Assembly (NCBI GenBank): GCA_038503065.1
Contig: JBCAMK010000020.1
Coordinates: 62,001-126,000 of the forward strand
Length of the DNA: 64,000 bases
Reading direction: 5' to 3'
Source of the DNA: Paragyromitra xinjiangensis
Taxonomy: Eukaryota > Ascomycota > Pezizomycetes > Pezizales > Discinaceae
Shown here: one piece after another, positions 1-11,600 of the stretch
How positions within the stretch are numbered: position 1 is the first letter of the stretch
Layout: each line of letters begins with the position of its first letter
Made by a program: the position numbers and the translations under genes
The notes under the pieces: generated by a model
What the model saw: only the letters and a program-made list of their open reading frames with translations
What the model was told of the DNA's origin: nothing
The model's database searches: none

Positions 1-572
1 CACGACTGGGAACGAATCATCGTCATTTGGCGCCGTGAGAACGGTCAATGGACCCGTAAAGAGCTTCTCAAAAGCTTCCATACCGGGTGATATTCCTTCT
101 GGAGCGACCATAGTGGTGAAAACGATCTAACGTGGCTCTTCCGCTACAGTTACATGCATGATAACTGGAACACGATCCAAAACACAATCAACTACGACAA
201 TATTAATGAGCAAGACGGTAAGGATAAGGATGGTGCCAAGATCTATGTTGGCTGGGGTAAACATGCTATGTTTACTGACCGGAATACTGGCTGGAACGAT
301 GAGATTTCTCAGGGGTGTAGTAGGGAGTTTAGGTCTCGGGATTGGTGGTAAGTGGATCTTTGTTTTGTAATCCGTTTCGAAAAGCAGAGAAGAAATTAAC
401 GAAAACTACGCATAGGTATATCCCCGAGAGGAGCAATCTTGTTTGTGGTAGTTCTAGTTGCTCGGCAGGAGCTGATATGTCTAAATTCAACTGGGGGAGT
501 GCTGATTCGGGGCCTTGGGTTGTGGAGAATCGGGTATGCACAGCGGTAGAGGGAGGGTACACAGCATGTTGA
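1..572 (+). pseudogene. NPP1-like (necrosis-inducing-protein-like) secreted protein, 3' part, with premature stop
   Basis: Frame 1 is open from the left edge and starts with HDWE, the core motif of NPP1/NLP proteins and related fungal secreted proteins. It continues through KIYVGWGKHAMF and REFRSRDWW. A GTAAGT donor at 348 and an acceptor at 414-415 define a 68-nt intron, and the second exon (416-572) continues in phase through WYIPERSNLVCG to a stop at 570-572. The 5' half of the gene lies outside the window. A TGA at 88-90 interrupts the frame between FHTG and YSFW. No intron of normal size removes it, so I call a pseudogene or a nonsense allele. Assignment to NPP1 rests on HDWE and the overall pattern only; a related HDWE family is possible. 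Confidence 0.6.
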
Positions 573-1419
573 ACAACTCAGAGATTCCAATGTTGCCCTA
601 ACAGACGATGCCGACTAGAGGGAAGTAGTTGTAGGAAAGGAAGCAGTAGGATAGGTTGTACTTGGATATACGTCAAACACTTAAATACTTATCGATTCCG
701 ATATTCATTTGTTACCAAAATTCCGCGGCAGCAACGTTTGGCCTTTAGGTGTATTCCTTTTTAGTGACTGTCCCTGAGGCAGGCTTCGAAGCACCATTAA
801 CACAAGATTACTAACCAAATCATGAAAGCTCACTCGGTTTTATATTCTATTCGCTATCTATCATTAGTTGATGTAGGTCCGCCTAAATTTAGGGTGAAAA
901 CAGGAGTAGGCGTTTGAACGCCTGCTTTTGCTATGACTCGGGAACTTGAAATGACTCACATGACCAAATGTGCTTGAAAGTTATGGCCAAGAGAATATTC
1001 GGTAACAGCCTTCCAATGACCTTATTTCAATAGGCGGCAATAATAGAGTCGACACTAAATTTATGAGGCTGCATTTTACGAGGAGTCATTATTCGCAGAG
1101 CTGCATTTCTTCGGTCACTAGGAAACCCTATCAGATAACTTCTTCTGAAAGTGTGGTAACACATAGCTGGCCTAAAACCAGGCACACGTTACACAGTCAG
1201 CCACATCGTTATCTATCTGTGGCGCACGGAGGCGTAACCGGTCATTGACTCAACCCCATAAACACCTGTTCGTGCATCTCTCTACAGCTCCTACCACTTG
1301 CTTCATCTCCCTGCTCATCTCCCTCTTCCATCAAAAATCTTCCCCATCACTATCTCTTCTCTCTTTAAAGCGCTTTGAAACAACAGCCCCATCTAGCCAG
1401 GATACTGATCTAATTGATA
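573..1419. other. Intergenic; leader of the next gene
   Basis: No gene seen. The last 150 bases (about 1260-1380) are rich in C and T on the + strand, as is usual just upstream of fungal start codons, and probably form the 5' leader of the DUF4139 gene. Confidence 0.5.
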
Positions 1420-3966
1420 ATGGCTTCAGTTGGCTTAGAGACGATTCACAAGCAGACCTTCTTCATCGACGACCTCACCACCAGAAGCGTCACTCTATAC
1501 CCTACTCGCGCTGCTGTTGTCCGTGATATTGAAAATGTCACCATTAAGGTTTGCTGCTCCCCCCCAGGCTTAAGGCTGCTGCTTATTTCGTTACTGACTA
1601 ATCTAATTACAACAAGCCTGGCCGAAACGAAATCACTATCTTCGGCCTCACTCACCTTGCCGATGAAAATTCCATCAAAATCGAAGGTCACGGCACGGAT
1701 GCTCTGATCACGGATATGCTTGTTGATCGGAGACGTAACAAGAGCCATGACGACGACTCCGATAGCGACCCGGATGACTCGGACGAGGAATCGCCTGAGA
1801 ACCCAGAAATCGAAAAACTCAAGGAGGAGATTGAAACTTATCAACTGGGGATTGAGGATGCGCTAGAGGCGGTGAGGTCGGCCTCGAACCAGTTGGCATA
1901 TCTTGAGCAGCATACTTTAAGCTTGTGTGTCCCTACCAGAGAGGACAGTCCTACAAATACGAAGGACATGGCCGAGAACCTTGAGGCCTATAACTCGTAT
2001 CGGGAAATGATCTATGTCAGGTACAGGGATGCGCAAGTGATTTTGCAGAAGCTGAGGGAAGTTGTGGTCGAGAAGCAAAATAAGGGGCTCAAGCTTGAAA
2101 GGGCCCAGAGGAAGTCCCAAAGTAAAGCGAAGAAGCTTTTGCAGGAAAAGGAAGAAGAGCGGCTCGAAAAACTTGAGCAAAAGATCGACCGACCACATTG
2201 GGTCCAGCGCATTAGGATCACTATTGAATCTAACCCTCCCAAAAACACGTCGGTCGTCCCTGCTGCGATCTCTACCGGGAAGCCTGCAGAGAAAGAAGAT
2301 CATGAACCACCGGCAAAGTCGCAGGGATCTAGTCTTAGGGTCTCGTATATCACAACCGGTGCATCTTGGACCCCTCGATACGACCTTCGGTTGGACACAA
2401 CCTCGGGAACTGGCGTCTTGACATACCGTGCTCAGTTCTTGAACCGGACTGGTGAACTATGGCGAGACGCAAATATCACATTATCTACGAGTCAGACGTC
2501 GTTTGGCGGGCTGGAGGATAGAGTCCCGCTGATGGAGTCGTGGCGCGTTACCTTAGGCAAACCAGGGTTTGGAGGGTTTGGAGACGATGATTTGTACTCT
2601 CAAAAAGAAAGGGAAATCAACGGGCAAAAGAAAAGGCAGAAGGAAGCTGCGCGAAATGTGTACTCTCAAGCATACAAACCTACGTCGAAGCTATACAACC
2701 CTGGATTCCAAGGTTTTGCCCCTACACAACAGAACAACCTTCCTGCAGCGCCACCCCCAGGCTTTGGCAACAAGCCCCCTTTTGGCTCCCCCCAAGTGGC
2801 TGTCTCTAGTAGTTTATTTGGAAATCCACAAGGTGGAGGAGGTCTTTTTGGCGGCAATGCGAATGCTCTTCCCGTTAGCCTCAATGGATTTAGCACCAAT
2901 TTAACTAGCAATCCATTCCCGCAACAAATCCAACAAACCCAGCAGAGCGGAGGTCTTTTTGGCACTACAGGTAGTAAGTACTCCTATTATCTAGGCTGCT
3001 AGTTTTGTAAGGCTTACGACTCACAACTCTACAGGTTCGGCATTTGGAGCAGGCCCTGCATTTGGACAGACAGACTCTGGACTTGTCGGTGGTCTAGAAG
3101 TCCAAGGTAGACAGATCCTTGCATCAGAAGAAACTCCCGATCTTAACCCATATGACCCATATGACTCCGATGCCGACAGTGATAATGCAACCCTTAATCC
3201 ACCCCAAATGATGGGCTTGGCATCTAGCACTCCCTCATCTTACGGCCTAACAACCACCTATGAACTCTCAGGCACCAGAACCATCTCATCTTCACCTCTT
3301 ATCCGTCGCCACGTTATCGACGAGTACTCTCTCCCTGATGTTGAATTCTCCCACATTGCCCTGCCCAAGTTACGCGCAGCAGCATTCCTAAAAGTCAGGA
3401 TCAGAAACCCAGCATCGACGCCACTACTTAGGGGTCCAGTTGGATTGACGCTTGATGGGTCGTTCTTGGGGAATGGAATTGTTCCGAGATGCGCACCTAA
3501 GGATACCTTCGAGCTTGGATTGGGAGTTGATGAAGAGGTGCTGGTTGAGTATCGGAAGCCTGTCAAGAAGATGGCTAGTCAAGGTATGTTGGTCAAGGAG
3601 CAAGTCGCTACTTATGAACGTGGTATCAGGGTATACAACGCGCGCAGAAATCCTGTGAAGTTGGTATTATTCGATCAAGTGCCTGTCAGTGAAGATGAAC
3701 GACTTAAAATTGTGATTCTGAAACCAAAGGGTTTGCGAAATGTTGGAGATATGGTGAAGACTACCGTGGGCACAGGGATCGTCGCGGCGAGCGTTAAGAG
3801 TGGTAGTAGCTCTGGGGGTAAACAGGGTAGTGAGATTGTGGCAGAATTGCGGAAGGGTGGAGGGATCAGGTATGAAATTCGCTTGGAGAGGGGAGGCGAT
3901 GCTGTCTTGCCGTTGGAATATGAAGCGAGGTTGCCTGCTGGTGAAGTCATGGTTGGGCGGCTTTGA
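1420..3966 (+). CDS. DUF4140/DUF4139 domain protein (F37C4.5 / mucoidy-inhibitor-like)
   Basis: Three exons: 1420-1548, 1617-2970 and 3035-3966, giving 804 aa. Intron 1 (68 nt) has a CTAAT branch region; intron 2 is 64 nt. The N-terminus (about residues 15-85) reads as DUF4140, with LYPTRAAVVRDI and, across intron 1, IKPGRNEITIFGLTHL. An acidic stretch (DDDSDSDPDDSDEE) and a charged coiled-coil segment (about 110-240) follow. DUF4139 starts at SYITTGASWTPRYDLRL and runs to the C-terminus. It is interrupted by a low-complexity insert rich in Gly, Phe, Pro and Gln (about 350-450), where intron 2 falls. The family is widespread in fungi and animals; its biochemical role is unknown. The start is the first ATG in frame with DUF4140 after a pyrimidine-rich leader. 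I see no signal peptide or membrane segment, so a cytosolic protein is likely. Confidence 0.9.
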
Positions 3967-4670
3967 TATCCAGGTGACTGGTTGCCCTTGATGTTTGAAT
4001 TACGGTCTGCTGTTTTTTGGTTCATGATAGGTATCGGCTCGATTGTTGAAGAATCTCGGGGAGAAACTGCGGAACGAAATTTGATGTACTGTATAAGCGG
4101 CAAGCGGTTAGGATCAATTAAGTGAATGTTTATGCCTAGGAAGAAGATAATGACGAATGCTGTGATGCGCTTCAAATTTTTCGATTGATTGATTTATTTA
4201 TTGGAAGTGCTTCTAAATCACAGCATTTGTTGCCTAATAGATATTTAGCATGTGTAAAAATAATACCAATTCCACCCGTCTGCCGAAAAATTACAGGGTG
4301 GTGGCCAAGTAAACTTTTGCAGAAACACCCCTAACCCTATGAATTTGACACTAGGGTAGGTTTCTATAAATCTAGATACTTAAATGAATAAGCTTATCAT
4401 CAGCCTTAGCCACAGTCTAAGAGCCTGCTTTCCCAAGGTTCCTCAGAAAGTAGCCCTCATCACCTACAGAGTTCCGACCATAGAATAAAATGAGTAATCA
4501 ATTGTGGTCTACACTGTGGATTATTCCCTTACTTTGTCTTGAATTTTTACATACATACCATAGATATATCAACATCTCTAGCGAATAGAAATATAGACTA
4601 TGTGAGGTAATCCTGTATACTCCTCAATCAAATCTAGATATCATATCTATCAATCTATCGTCTACAAAAC
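3967..4670. other. Convergent intergenic region
   Basis: AT-rich spacer between two genes that point at each other, so it holds both 3' ends. No gene, repeat or RNA seen. Confidence 0.5.
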
Positions 4671-6973
4671 TCATCCAGACCCCTTAAAGTCCCTCTCAAA
4701 TTGACTTTGAATCTTCAAAACCTGCAACAAATGCTTCATCCCCAACCCCTCCTTCTTCCTATTCGCCAAGCTACTCGCCGTCTTAATCACATTCTTAATC
4801 ATTCTCCCGTTCATCTCCAGTTCCGCCAACTGGTCAATATCCGTCTTTGTATCCAGCGCAATCTCCGCCTCAGGGATTCTCTCCAAAAAGTTCCGCCACA
4901 CTTCTGTCCTTGCGGTTCTATCCAACGCTTCATATTTCAACGCAAGATGGATTCTCGTCTGGAAAGCCTCGTCGAATGTCGTGATGCGGTTAGTGGTCAG
5001 GAACATGATGCCTTCGTAGTACTCTAGGAGCCTTAGGAAGATAGATACTAGTCCGTTTCGTGTGATATCATGTGCGATGCTTCGTTTCTCGAGGAATACG
5101 TCCGCCTCGTCGATTAAGAGGATCGCTTTCCATGCAGTCGCAACATCCAAGATCCTGCTGAGGTTGAACTCCAGGGTTTCTGGAGTGGTTCCTAGCTCGC
5201 CGCTGGTGACAGTGTATAATGGACGTCTTGTGTGTTCGGCGACAGATTCGGCAGTGAGGGTTTTACCGACTCCTGGGGGACCGTGGAGGACGCTGATGAG
5301 ACCTTTGCCTTTGCCTTTGATGAAGTCGTCGAAGCTGTCGGTGCCGTCGGTGTGGGATTCGACGAGTGCGGTGATGAGTTCTTTTTGGTCGGTGGGGAGT
5401 ACGAGCTGGCGGAAGACCTCGTCGTTCCATTTGACGGGGCTTAAGTCGTCGATTGAGAAGTCGGCTTTAAGGGGTTAGTTTTGAGGAACCTATAGGTTGG
5501 GGTATCTGTGAACTCACCCCAGTGCTTTTGTGCTAATGCAAACCCTCGGACTCGGGAGTTACAGAGGATATATTCATCTTCCGTCAAAGGCTTGACTAAA
5601 CTTCTCTTCTTGGTTCCGTCACCCCCACTCTCGATGTTTACATTTTGATCTACCTGGGATGATGGGATGATGAAACCCAATGAACCATCTTCGTATGCAT
5701 CTGGTGGGACATATTGATCCAGAGGATTTGTACTCGCGATCACAGCATCTAGTGGGAGTACCGAGACCGCTCTGTCGGTGTTGAGTCTCTCGAAGGATTC
5801 ACAGTCAACCATTACCCGCCCATTGATCTGTGTATCGGGAATACCAGGATTAGCTGCTAAGCTGTGGGATCATCAAGATTGGTAAACATACGCTGTAGAG
5901 AACCCTCTTCTGGTTTTCAATCGGCCCCAATGCGATCCCTTTGTAATCCATGTAATTTCTTCCCTGCAACTCCTCAAACCGCTTCCCTCTCGCAAGTAAC
6001 TTGGCTCTCAACTCCTCTTTGTATGGGTGGAAGCCACTCGGTATGCAGTTCAGATCGGCAATCTTCATCGATCCCTCAAATGGGTGGATTGAGCACATTG
6101 TCTGCGTCTTGCCAATCGTATACCCATTGTAGTTTACATACGAGCACTCCAAGACAAACTGAGGTTCTTGACCGCAAATTTCGTAGCCTTTTCCTAGAAG
6201 CATAGCCTGTGGATCGCCATGTATGGTAGTATAGAATATCCTGCCCGGTTTGAAGATTGCCCAGAGTCTGAAATAGCCTGTTAACAAAATCCACCTAATA
6301 AGGTGTCAGGGACATACAAATCATAGGTCACCCGTCCTTCCGGCAACAAACTCCTCACATTCGCCATATCATCCTTCAACTCCTCCCTCAAAAAGTCCAC
6401 CAGTAACGGAAAAAACTTCTTGTCCTCCTCTGAGCATATCTTCTCCTGCTTCGCACACTCCTCCTCAATCCCCTCAAGGTTATGAAACAAGCTCCTCAAC
6501 GGGTAGTTCAAGATGACCCTTGAAGTCTTGAAAGATACGCCAGGATACCCATCGCCGATCACAGTCTTGAGCACATCCTTCAGCAACGGGGCTTTAATCT
6601 CCAAAACGCGTCGTGTGAGCTCGTTACGGTAGTTGAAGAGGTTCGTGACGCAGATAGCGGTGTAGGCCCATTTGTCCTCGGTTCCGGGTTCGTTGTGGGC
6701 GGCTTCGACGGTGGTATTTAGGCCGGTTTCTTTGTCGTAGCGGTTGACGAGGCGTTTTACTTCAGGTTTCATGATCTTGAGTTCTTCGTCTTTCTCTTCT
6801 TTTTTCTCTTCTTCCGCTTCTACTTTTGGGGTGGGGGTTGTGTCGTTTGCGGGGGTAGTTTTTGTTTCTTGAGGGTTTGGCGCTGGGGTTGGAGTGGGTT
6901 GGGTGGTGAGGGTTGGTTCAGGCGTACCTGCGTTTTCAGCAGTTTGCGAATCAGAGATATCAGTAGGAGACAT
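4671..6973 (-). CDS. AAA+ ATPase, fungal DUF7025-type
   Basis: Four exons on the minus strand: 6973-6318, 6267-5892, 5827-5518 and 5464-4671, giving 711 aa. Introns are 50, 64 and 53 nt with GTATGT, GTATGT and GTGAGT donors. The N-terminus is a Thr/Pro-rich linker and then a Glu/Lys-rich stretch. The middle carries the conserved family motif, restored exactly by splicing intron 1 (YDLLWAIFKPGR). The C-terminal AAA domain has Walker A GPPGVGKT (about residue 510), Walker B ILLIDEADVFLE (about 560) and a sensor-1 region MFLTTNR. The last 60 residues look like an AAA lid helix region. Proteins of this kind occur in many copies in filamentous ascomycetes and their substrates are unknown. A soluble protein is likely. 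All catalytic motifs are intact. Confidence 0.92.
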
Positions 6974-8012
6974 TGTTCTGTTTGAAGTGACGAAAGTCCG
7001 GTGAATTGAAGCTTTAGAGTATATTGACGCAGCTATAGAAGCAGAGTAAGAAAAGGGGTAGATTCAACGTGATCGAAGGCCGAGTACTCAATGTTTGATG
7101 CAGAGAAGCTATTCTGCTTGATGAGAGAGCAATTCGAGGGGTTGATCTAGACAGCTTATATAGCTCTCTCGGTGTACCCGCTATCGATAACCTGGCCACC
7201 CCCCGCAACCCCGCTGCACCCCCGGTAAGCCTTATGGCTCATCTGAGGAGTCGGGGGTGATAACACCTAACGAATAGATACCCATCGGCTACCGATTGCG
7301 GTTAGGCGTTCAGGCGACCAAACGCTCATCTCAGGGACATCGAGGATCTCTATACGTGGCAGGGTCGGAGATGGGAGAAGTGAGAGATGTTGGTGAGATT
7401 GTTGGATGACTCTTCCGTGGGGCTGAGACGCATGAAGGTAGTATCTGCAGGGTTCCTTACTCAAGTATCTGGTATGCGCGGAAGATGTAGACTCGAGCAT
7501 TGAAGCTGTGGAGATGATATCGGTGAAGGATGGTTAGAGGTGAGTTTCATGGCAGGACTAAGCCGCGGGGGTTGAATTGACTCATTCCCAGAATAGGCGA
7601 AGATCGACCGAGTTTGAATGCTGAAGAGCATGCATCAATGGCATCCTATTCACGAGTAATATCTGTCCTCTGTCAGTATAATCGTGTACTTTTCATACGC
7701 TGGATAAACAAGTTGACATCGTTGTATTGGATGGTTGTAAGCAATACTTCAAGTTGTTCTCTCTGCACTCTTGCTTCATCACCCGACAGAAAAATGTCAC
7801 TCAGTCACCGTTCACAAAAGCCATGACGGGGGTCGAAAATACATATAGCTATAATTTTTATTCAGAGTTATATCTGTCCAAGCCAGTAAAACCTCTCATG
7901 AAACAAACAAGCATTCCCCGTCAATCATAAAGTTACATAAGCCTCTTAAACAGACCCCCAACCATGACATCAAAACCATTCAACCCTCAACCCTATATGG
8001 AAATTAATTCAA
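6974..8012. other. Intergenic, promoter side of the AAA ATPase gene
   Basis: No gene supported. It contains the TATA-like site of the AAA gene and the 3' flank of the small secreted-protein gene. Short open frames here have no family features. Confidence 0.45.
7155..7162 (-). promoter_or_regulatory. TATA-like box of the AAA ATPase gene
   Basis: TATATAAG on the minus strand, 182-189 bp upstream of the AAA ATPase start codon. It is the only good TATA match in this promoter. Position and sequence are the only support. Confidence 0.35.
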
Positions 8013-8547
8013 TTAAGCCGTGGGAGCTGGACATGGCGGAGGCGTCAGAGTTGGGAATGTGCCGCAAATCACCTCGCTATAAACAGCACGATCAGTCATC
8101 TTCCCAAACAATAGCGTATGGGCTCCTGGATACTTACAGACAATCCCCGAACCTGACTCCACAATCGCTGATAGCGTCGACGCAGATGAATTCCGTGCAA
8201 GGAGGAGTCGCGTGAGCAATTTTCGAAGTGGTTGTAGTGCTTGGGCTTCACCTGTGTTAATACCCCAACTGAAAGGGTCTAGGTTCAGAATGAACATACC
8301 ATGGAGGAACCGTGAAACTGGGCACTGTTCCGCCGCACTCGGGGAGGAGACTTTATACCAGTTAGTAACCGCTGAAAGTACTAGAGCTCGAGGTTATCTT
8401 GCAAACTTACTAGCATCCGCCGTATTTAATACCACACTTATTAACCTTGTCCACGCAAATAGTTGAATCGCACGTCTTTGGTAATGCAGCGGCCAAAGCA
8501 AAGAGAAGACCAGAGGCTACAAATAAAGACTTGCCGAAGAATTGCAT
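8013..8547 (-). CDS. Small secreted cysteine-rich protein with two homologous modules
   Basis: Four exons on the minus strand: 8547-8411, 8350-8300, 8245-8138 and 8076-8013, giving 119 aa. Introns are 60, 54 and 61 nt, with GTAAGT, GTATGT and GTAAGT donors; intron 1 has a perfect TACTAAC branch site. The N-terminus is a clear signal peptide (MQFFGKSLFVASGLLFALAA). The mature part holds two copies of one module. The first runs TCDSTICVDKVNKCGIKYGG, then CYLLPECGGTVPSFTVPPC. The second runs PPCTEFICVDAISDCGVRFG, then DCLEVICGTFPTLTPPPC. They are joined by a Ser/Thr linker. Cysteine spacing, ICVD and the Pro-Pro-Cys ends match between modules, which supports the exon model strongly. I do not recognise a named family. 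The features are those of a small secreted (effector-like or cell-wall) protein. A TATA box lies 94-101 bp upstream. Confidence 0.85.
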
Positions 8548-8640
8548 GATGTAATTGGTATTCTGTTCAGATGGTGCTATCTCAACTGTACTGTAATTGC
8601 TTTAGAATAATTAGGATAGAGACTCAGGACTCTCGGGCAG

Positions 8641-8648
8641 TATTTATA
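8641..8648 (-). promoter_or_regulatory. TATA box of the cysteine-rich secreted protein gene
   Basis: TATAAATA on the minus strand, 94-101 bp before the start codon at 8547. This is a good match at a usual distance. Confidence 0.5.
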
Positions 8649-11600
8649 GAGGACAGAGCTACAAAACCCCATCACGTTATCTTCATTTAAATATTTAGGA
8701 CCCCATTCATCCCTTGCAAGCTTACCATGATTACACAGCTTACAGCCCGTAAACGCATATTACCACAACAGCAAACAAGGAACCCAAAACCCAATCACCG
8801 TCCTACCACCCAAGGCACATAGGCGAACAAATCCGCCGTTCCCTACACCCGGCCAACCAGCCCTGGCATTCCATCCCCCATCACTACCCACACGATAGTA
8901 GCACGGATCAAAGAGCGCCACTGCACGAACCAAGGTAGGAAAACACAAACGAGCTACATGATCGCTTAACTGCCGGTAAGTATACTACTGTAGTACGAAA
9001 CCCCCGGTTCAGCAGCCACAATAACCCGTCAACAGGGAATAATCTTTTTACAAGCACCCAAATTTGCCGTACCAAGGTTTCCACAACGTCCGACCGATCC
9101 ACTTTTTCTTTTTTTAACCTCTAATATCTCGATCTAACGACCGTTGTACCACGGGTATAAAGTCTAGTCCAACCTCACGTCATGGCACAAACAAGAAGGG
9201 AGCCAGATAACGGATAGGCTCAGCATCCGAGCTTCGCTCACGGGGGAATATTCCCCGCATTCCAGACATCCTAGGATTGGCTTGGACAAATCATAATGCA
9301 GGTAATGCAGGTACGTCCCATGCTTATCGAGTACGAGCAAAGACCATAGATATAATCAATATCAGAACCGAGGTGTTAGATAGCTTCATCGGTTAGAGCT
9401 CTTCCAAGACCCTAATAGTCCTCTTCTGAATACTATATCCGAAAAGTGTCCGGGACGCCCAGATAAGGCTGATGTATATTTCCTGCGGGTTGATTGCCAC
9501 ACGAATCGCTGTATATACCTCACGTTCCACAAGTAATCTCAGCACGGGCTTTATATGTACTTCAGATGTAACGTAGCATAGAGTGTTTTAGGCTATTACT
9601 ACTATCGCTGCCTTTCTCGTATTAGTTTATTAGTAGCATCAGCCAATTGGAGGTCAGTTCGAAGGGTCCGGGTAGGTTTCTACCAACATAATCTATAATT
9701 TAGCTTACTGTATGTCGATCAATTGTAGTATTAAGTAGTGGTTGTTCGCCCCTCTCAAGGGTTATGGCCTGATAACTATATGCCAAGGAAATAGTACCAA
9801 GACAACTATTTTGAGATGCCCTAGTTACATCCCAAGTGGGTTAGTGATTATTACTATTTCTTGATTATTCTCGGGAGGTTCTCCCCGAGCCAGATGAAGT
9901 CGAAAACTCAAATCATTGTATTTCTTGCATACTCCTGTGAAACCCCACCTTAACCTCGTACCAGAACTTTTACTCACAAATTTTGCCCGAGTCTAAATTC
10001 TAAACCCATGACCTTCCAAAAACACCCCTGTAAGTAATCCAAGTACGAAAACAAGACAGTATTATGTGTGGCGACGATCTACAACCGTTCACTATCCTAC
10101 CGGATAGAGCCGGAATACTAGGGTCAATATGACGTTGACAAGGGAGACAACATCTGCGTTATATAACCCAGCGTTTAGGTTTTCATCGTCACACTACATC
10201 TCTAGGAAATAATTGGGTAGTAACCACTGCTGATGAAAATATAGGATCATTAATCTCCGATCTGTCTTACGGTCATCCGTTTGGCCTGGTCTCGTTTGCG
10301 CCAATTGATCCAAAATTCCGGGTGTACCGCATGGGAGATTTAATTACTAGTCCATCTTAAAAGCCTGCCACATTATCGCCACGCATCTGTATGGACTCTT
10401 GATACTTCCAGTAAACCGGTGATAATATTATGTAAGCCCTACATTAATTGACCCCAGCTTTACAAGACTTACTATTTTATGGTACGTCAAAGATCAATGG
10501 ATCAGAATATTTTGGCCACCGCTGAAATCATCGCCAACAATCCATGACTCACACTCTGGCACAAAGAGAAGGCCTTATTCCTGAAATAATTGATTACTAA
10601 CCCAAATATATAGATCCAGAGCGGTTATAGGCGCCGGCTGCTAAGAAATCTCGGAAGCGAGAAGGGAGGCGAATGAAAAGCTCAGAGATGAGTTGAGAGG
10701 CTAGAGATAGATAGTAGAAAGCGTAATATTCGGATGTTGTTCATCGCGACGTGACCTAACAAGTATGATCAGCGCTGTTTACGCTGAAAACCCTTAAGCG
10801 CTATAGCTAGCTTGATGAACATTTTCGCTCTTTTACTGAATGTAAACGTAATATTGAGATGATCCCAAGAGATGGAGTAAGCTAAATCAAACGAGCTCGT
10901 GAAGCATGAAATAACTATATACTTTAAATAAGTGGGGTGTTTGCCATTAGGCGAATAAATAGCGACTGGCGCATCGACAAGACCAGTACCGGGGCCACAT
11001 CACCGCACGGGATTTAGAGTTGAGTTTATTTAGGCCATAGCAGGCGTACAGATAAAAAGGGGCATACCGAGACCATTTTCATAAATCCAGGTTGGGTGTT
11101 GAATAAAGAGATCGAGATTTAATTGACTCCACTCGACGGCAGTACAGGCCCAATATATAGACTGGTACCTCGTTCCCGTGAAAACTCTTCGCCTCAGGGA
11201 CTTTCAATGTCCTCCCCACTAGGGTCTACTAGAGTCTACCACCGATACCCGATTAGGGAGCTCATTTATAGCGTTGGGCCCCGAAAATTAAACTGAGTGA
11301 TATATGATGAATGAATTCGGAGAGGACTTCGAGCGAGCCCCGGCTTTCTTACAGGCTAACGATCTCCATCCCGAATGCATTTCAAGTCCCTCAAAACGGC
11401 CAAATTAATACGATGCTAGTCCTTCACTTCGAGGTTAATGATATTAATACAGTTCAATCTCCCTATAAGGGTTCACTCCGGGCCAAAGTTTATACCCTTA
11501 TAGAGCAGTTGCCCTTATAGTACTACTGAGTGATATTTCTAATTTTAGATTTTGTATCAAGCCCCAAAATATCCGGAAGCTTCTAGGCCCATATTTCAGA

